Shown: positions 62,423-64,000 of the stretch, piece after piece
Position numbering within the stretch: position 1 is the first letter of the stretch
Layout of the letters: each line of letters starts with the position of its first letter
Assembly (NCBI GenBank): GCA_963786625.1
Contig: CAWAZS010000014.1
Location: 744,001 to 808,000 of the forward strand
Reading direction: 5' to 3'
Length of the DNA: 64,000 nt
DNA from: CAIWHR01 sp963786625
Lineage (GTDB): Bacteria > Pseudomonadota > Gammaproteobacteria > Burkholderiales > Casimicrobiaceae
Notes under the pieces: generated by a model
What the model was told of the DNA's origin: nothing
Databases searched by the model: none
Seen by the model: only the letters and a program-made list of their open reading frames with translations
Made by a program: the position numbers and the translations under genes

Positions 62423-64000
62423 GGCTTGCTTGCGTGCGCCTCTGCCAGTCCGCGCCGCGCAGCTGCACGCGCACGACGTCGGCGCCGGAGCCCGTCGCGT
62501 CGGTCAGCTCGAGCGACATCGTCGCGAGCGAGTTCAGGCTCGGCATGCCGAAGTCCTTGGCGAACGGCGTCACCCAGTGGTCGAACTGGCCGATCAGCAG
62601 CAGCGTGTCGGGACGGATGCCCTGGCGCAGCACGGCCCGGCCGCGGACGCTGGCGCTGCGGCGTCGCGATCTCGACCCATCGCCGTCGTCGATGCCGAGC
62701 CTGCCGCGCGCCTCCGTGTTGATGATCACGCCGCGATGGCCCGGCGATGTTGTCGGCGACCTCCTTGATCAGCTGCATGCCGACGTTGGCGCCCCACGCG
62801 TACTGCATGCTGCGCGCGGTGAGCAGCCAGAACGGATAGTTCTGCGGCTGGCCGCCGGCCTTGACGACGGCGGCGACCCACGGCGCGCCGAAGTCCTTCC
62901 ACACCGGCAGCGCCTGGTATTCGGCGAGCTGCTTGTCCCACCAGTGCATGTCGTGCTCGTGCAGCCGGCGGCCGAGCTCCGCGCCGATGCGCTGCAGGCG
63001 CTCCTGGTACGGCAGCTCGAAGCGCAGGCCCTTCGCGGCCAGCGTCGGGTACAGGTACCACTCGATGCGCGAGAACGGCTTCGTGGCGAGCCCGTGCTCC
63101 TTCCACCAGTCGAGACCGTGCACCTCCGGCCGTCGGTCACCTCGGCGCTCGCGGCGCGGCAGACGGCATCCCAGATGGCCTCGGGCGCGTGCGCCACGTC
63201 CGGCGCGAGCGCATGGTCCCAGTGCGCGCCCTTGAGCGGCACGCCGGCCGCGCCCTTGTTGATCGCGGCGTTGTATTTCTCGAGCAGGCCGGTGCGGCGC
63301 GCGAGCTCGGTGGCGATCGTCGGTGAAGTCGCGCGCCTCGCCGTGCGGCTCGACCGCGGGCTGGCGCAGCGCGAAGCCCTGCTGGTCCCAGAACTGCTCG
63401 ACGTACTTCGAGCCGCCGATGCGGATCAGCTGCAGGCTTTCGAGGTCGGTCGCCTCGGGCAGCAGCATGTCGGCGATGTGGTTGGTCTCGTCGCGCGTGT
63501 ACGCGAAGGCGACCATGAACGGGAAGCGCGCCATCTTCTCGCCGAGCGCCTGCGTGTCCCAGAACGAGATCGCCGGATTGGTGCGGTAGACGAACCACAC
63601 GTCGGGCAGCGTCACCCGCGGCAGGCCCTTCGGCGTCTCGTCGAGGAACATCCACGAGAAGTGCGTCGGCCCGAGCGCCTGGCTCCACGGCCCGTTCGCC
63701 GCGAGCGGCACCATCGTCCGGTAGGCGTTGCGGATGTTCGGCTTCGGCGACCAGTGCGCCTTGTCGGTCGGGTTGAGCGGGTAGTCCATGAAGCCGTCGG
63801 GCCCGGGCTTCACGCTGTGGACGCGCGCCGGAACCTGGCGGTTGAGCCGCACCGTCGTGCCGAGCGTCCCGCCGGGCACTTCGAGCGCGCCGACGAGCGC
63901 CGCCAGCATCGTGCGCGCCCAGCACGCATTCGAAGCCGCCCCAGCCGTTGTTGACCGTCTTGCCGAGGCTCACCGCGACCGGCCGGAACGGCAGCGCACG
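62419..64000 (-). CDS. Molybdopterin oxidoreductase large subunit (PadB-like), partial and frameshifted
   Basis: The gene continues past the right end, so the N-terminal cluster and most of the cofactor domain are not seen. About 527 codons remain. Readable blocks are GKTVNNGWGGFECV, ALVGALEVPGGTLGTT, MFLDETPKGLPRVTLPDVWF, DETNHIADMLLPEATDLESL, WWKEHGLATKPFSRIEWYLYPTL (broken for length here only in description) and NVGMQLIKEVADNIAG. They fit the DMSO reductase family. Neighbours and the aromatic setting favour phenylacetyl-CoA:acceptor oxidoreductase or a relative, which oxidises phenylacetyl-CoA to phenylglyoxylate. Breaks lie near 63905, 63320, 63130, 62745 and 62650. Confidence 0.7.

Noticed and set aside
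1..64000. tRNA, rRNA, riboswitch or insertion sequence
   Set aside because: No cloverleaf, rRNA-like block, recognisable riboswitch core or transposase reading frame was found by eye.

Overview
The window is a 64 kb piece of a GC-rich genome, most likely a betaproteobacterium of the Rhodocyclales/Burkholderiales type that degrades aromatic compounds anaerobically, as denitrifiers do. The evidence is an ATP-dependent benzoyl-CoA reductase cluster with its ferredoxin and a 2-oxoacid:ferredoxin oxidoreductase, a 4-hydroxybenzoyl-CoA reductase, a molybdenum/Fe-S/membrane oxidoreductase of phenylacetyl-CoA oxidase type, FNR-like boxes and a quinohemoprotein amine dehydrogenase locus. No rRNA, tRNA, CRISPR array or insertion sequence was seen.

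Layout. 1-3.8 kb: branched-chain amino-acid-type ABC ATPases, a solute-binding protein, a small exported protein and a hydrolase. 4.2-16.9 kb: a light-response island. A MerR-type regulator is followed by three tiny membrane proteins. Divergently there is a long operon with a DUF393 protein, a fasciclin protein, a TIGR01777 epimerase, GTP cyclohydrolase I, a BLUF photoreceptor, an SRPBCC-SDR fusion and a SOUL protein. Further on are a truncated Fe-S photolyase, a half-size fasciclin protein, an AarF/UbiB-like kinase, an FAD amine oxidase and an SDR. A palindrome close to TTGTCYWGGACAA lies at each of the four transcription starts of this island. 17-21 kb: housekeeping-like genes (SDR-DUF2867, thioesterase, K+ channel, methyltransferase).

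20.9-34 kb: the benzoyl-CoA pathway. The order is had-oah-dch-bcrC-bcrB-bcrA-bcrD-fdx on the plus strand, with korA-korB-rubrerythrin-RidA-SDR divergent. A perfect FNR box (TTGAT-N4-ATCAA) lies in the shared promoter region. The kor enzyme should reduce the ferredoxin that feeds benzoyl-CoA reductase, and Dch, Had and Oah carry the dienoyl-CoA on to ring opening.

34.8-44.7 kb (minus): a quinohemoprotein amine dehydrogenase operon: AraC regulator, alpha, radical SAM maturase, gamma, beta, two U32-family proteins, ABC exporter and subtilisin-like protease. The flavin monooxygenase QhpG, which hydroxylates the gamma-subunit tryptophan in the characterised system, is absent from this stretch. In its place stands a translationally coupled pair that keeps the Fe-S cysteines of UbiU/UbiV, the oxygen-independent hydroxylases. 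This is the most novel candidate in the window: an oxygen-independent route to the CTQ cofactor. 45-52.2 kb (plus): DUF1329, DUF1302, an RND/MMPL transporter, a TerB-like protein and a YCF48-like protein, probably an envelope system for hydrophobic substrates.

52.2-64 kb (minus): a 12-gene unidirectional run: Mo/Fe-S/membrane oxidoreductase (PadBCD-like), hcrC-hcrA-hcrB, DUF2249, a polytopic membrane protein, hemerythrin, tandem GNAT, a SufT-like protein and a second membrane protein.

Quality note: many genes, especially beyond 36 kb and above all beyond 52 kb, are broken by single-base frameshifts while both halves remain conserved. Several lie in C or G runs, so I read them as sequencing or consensus errors and annotate across them.
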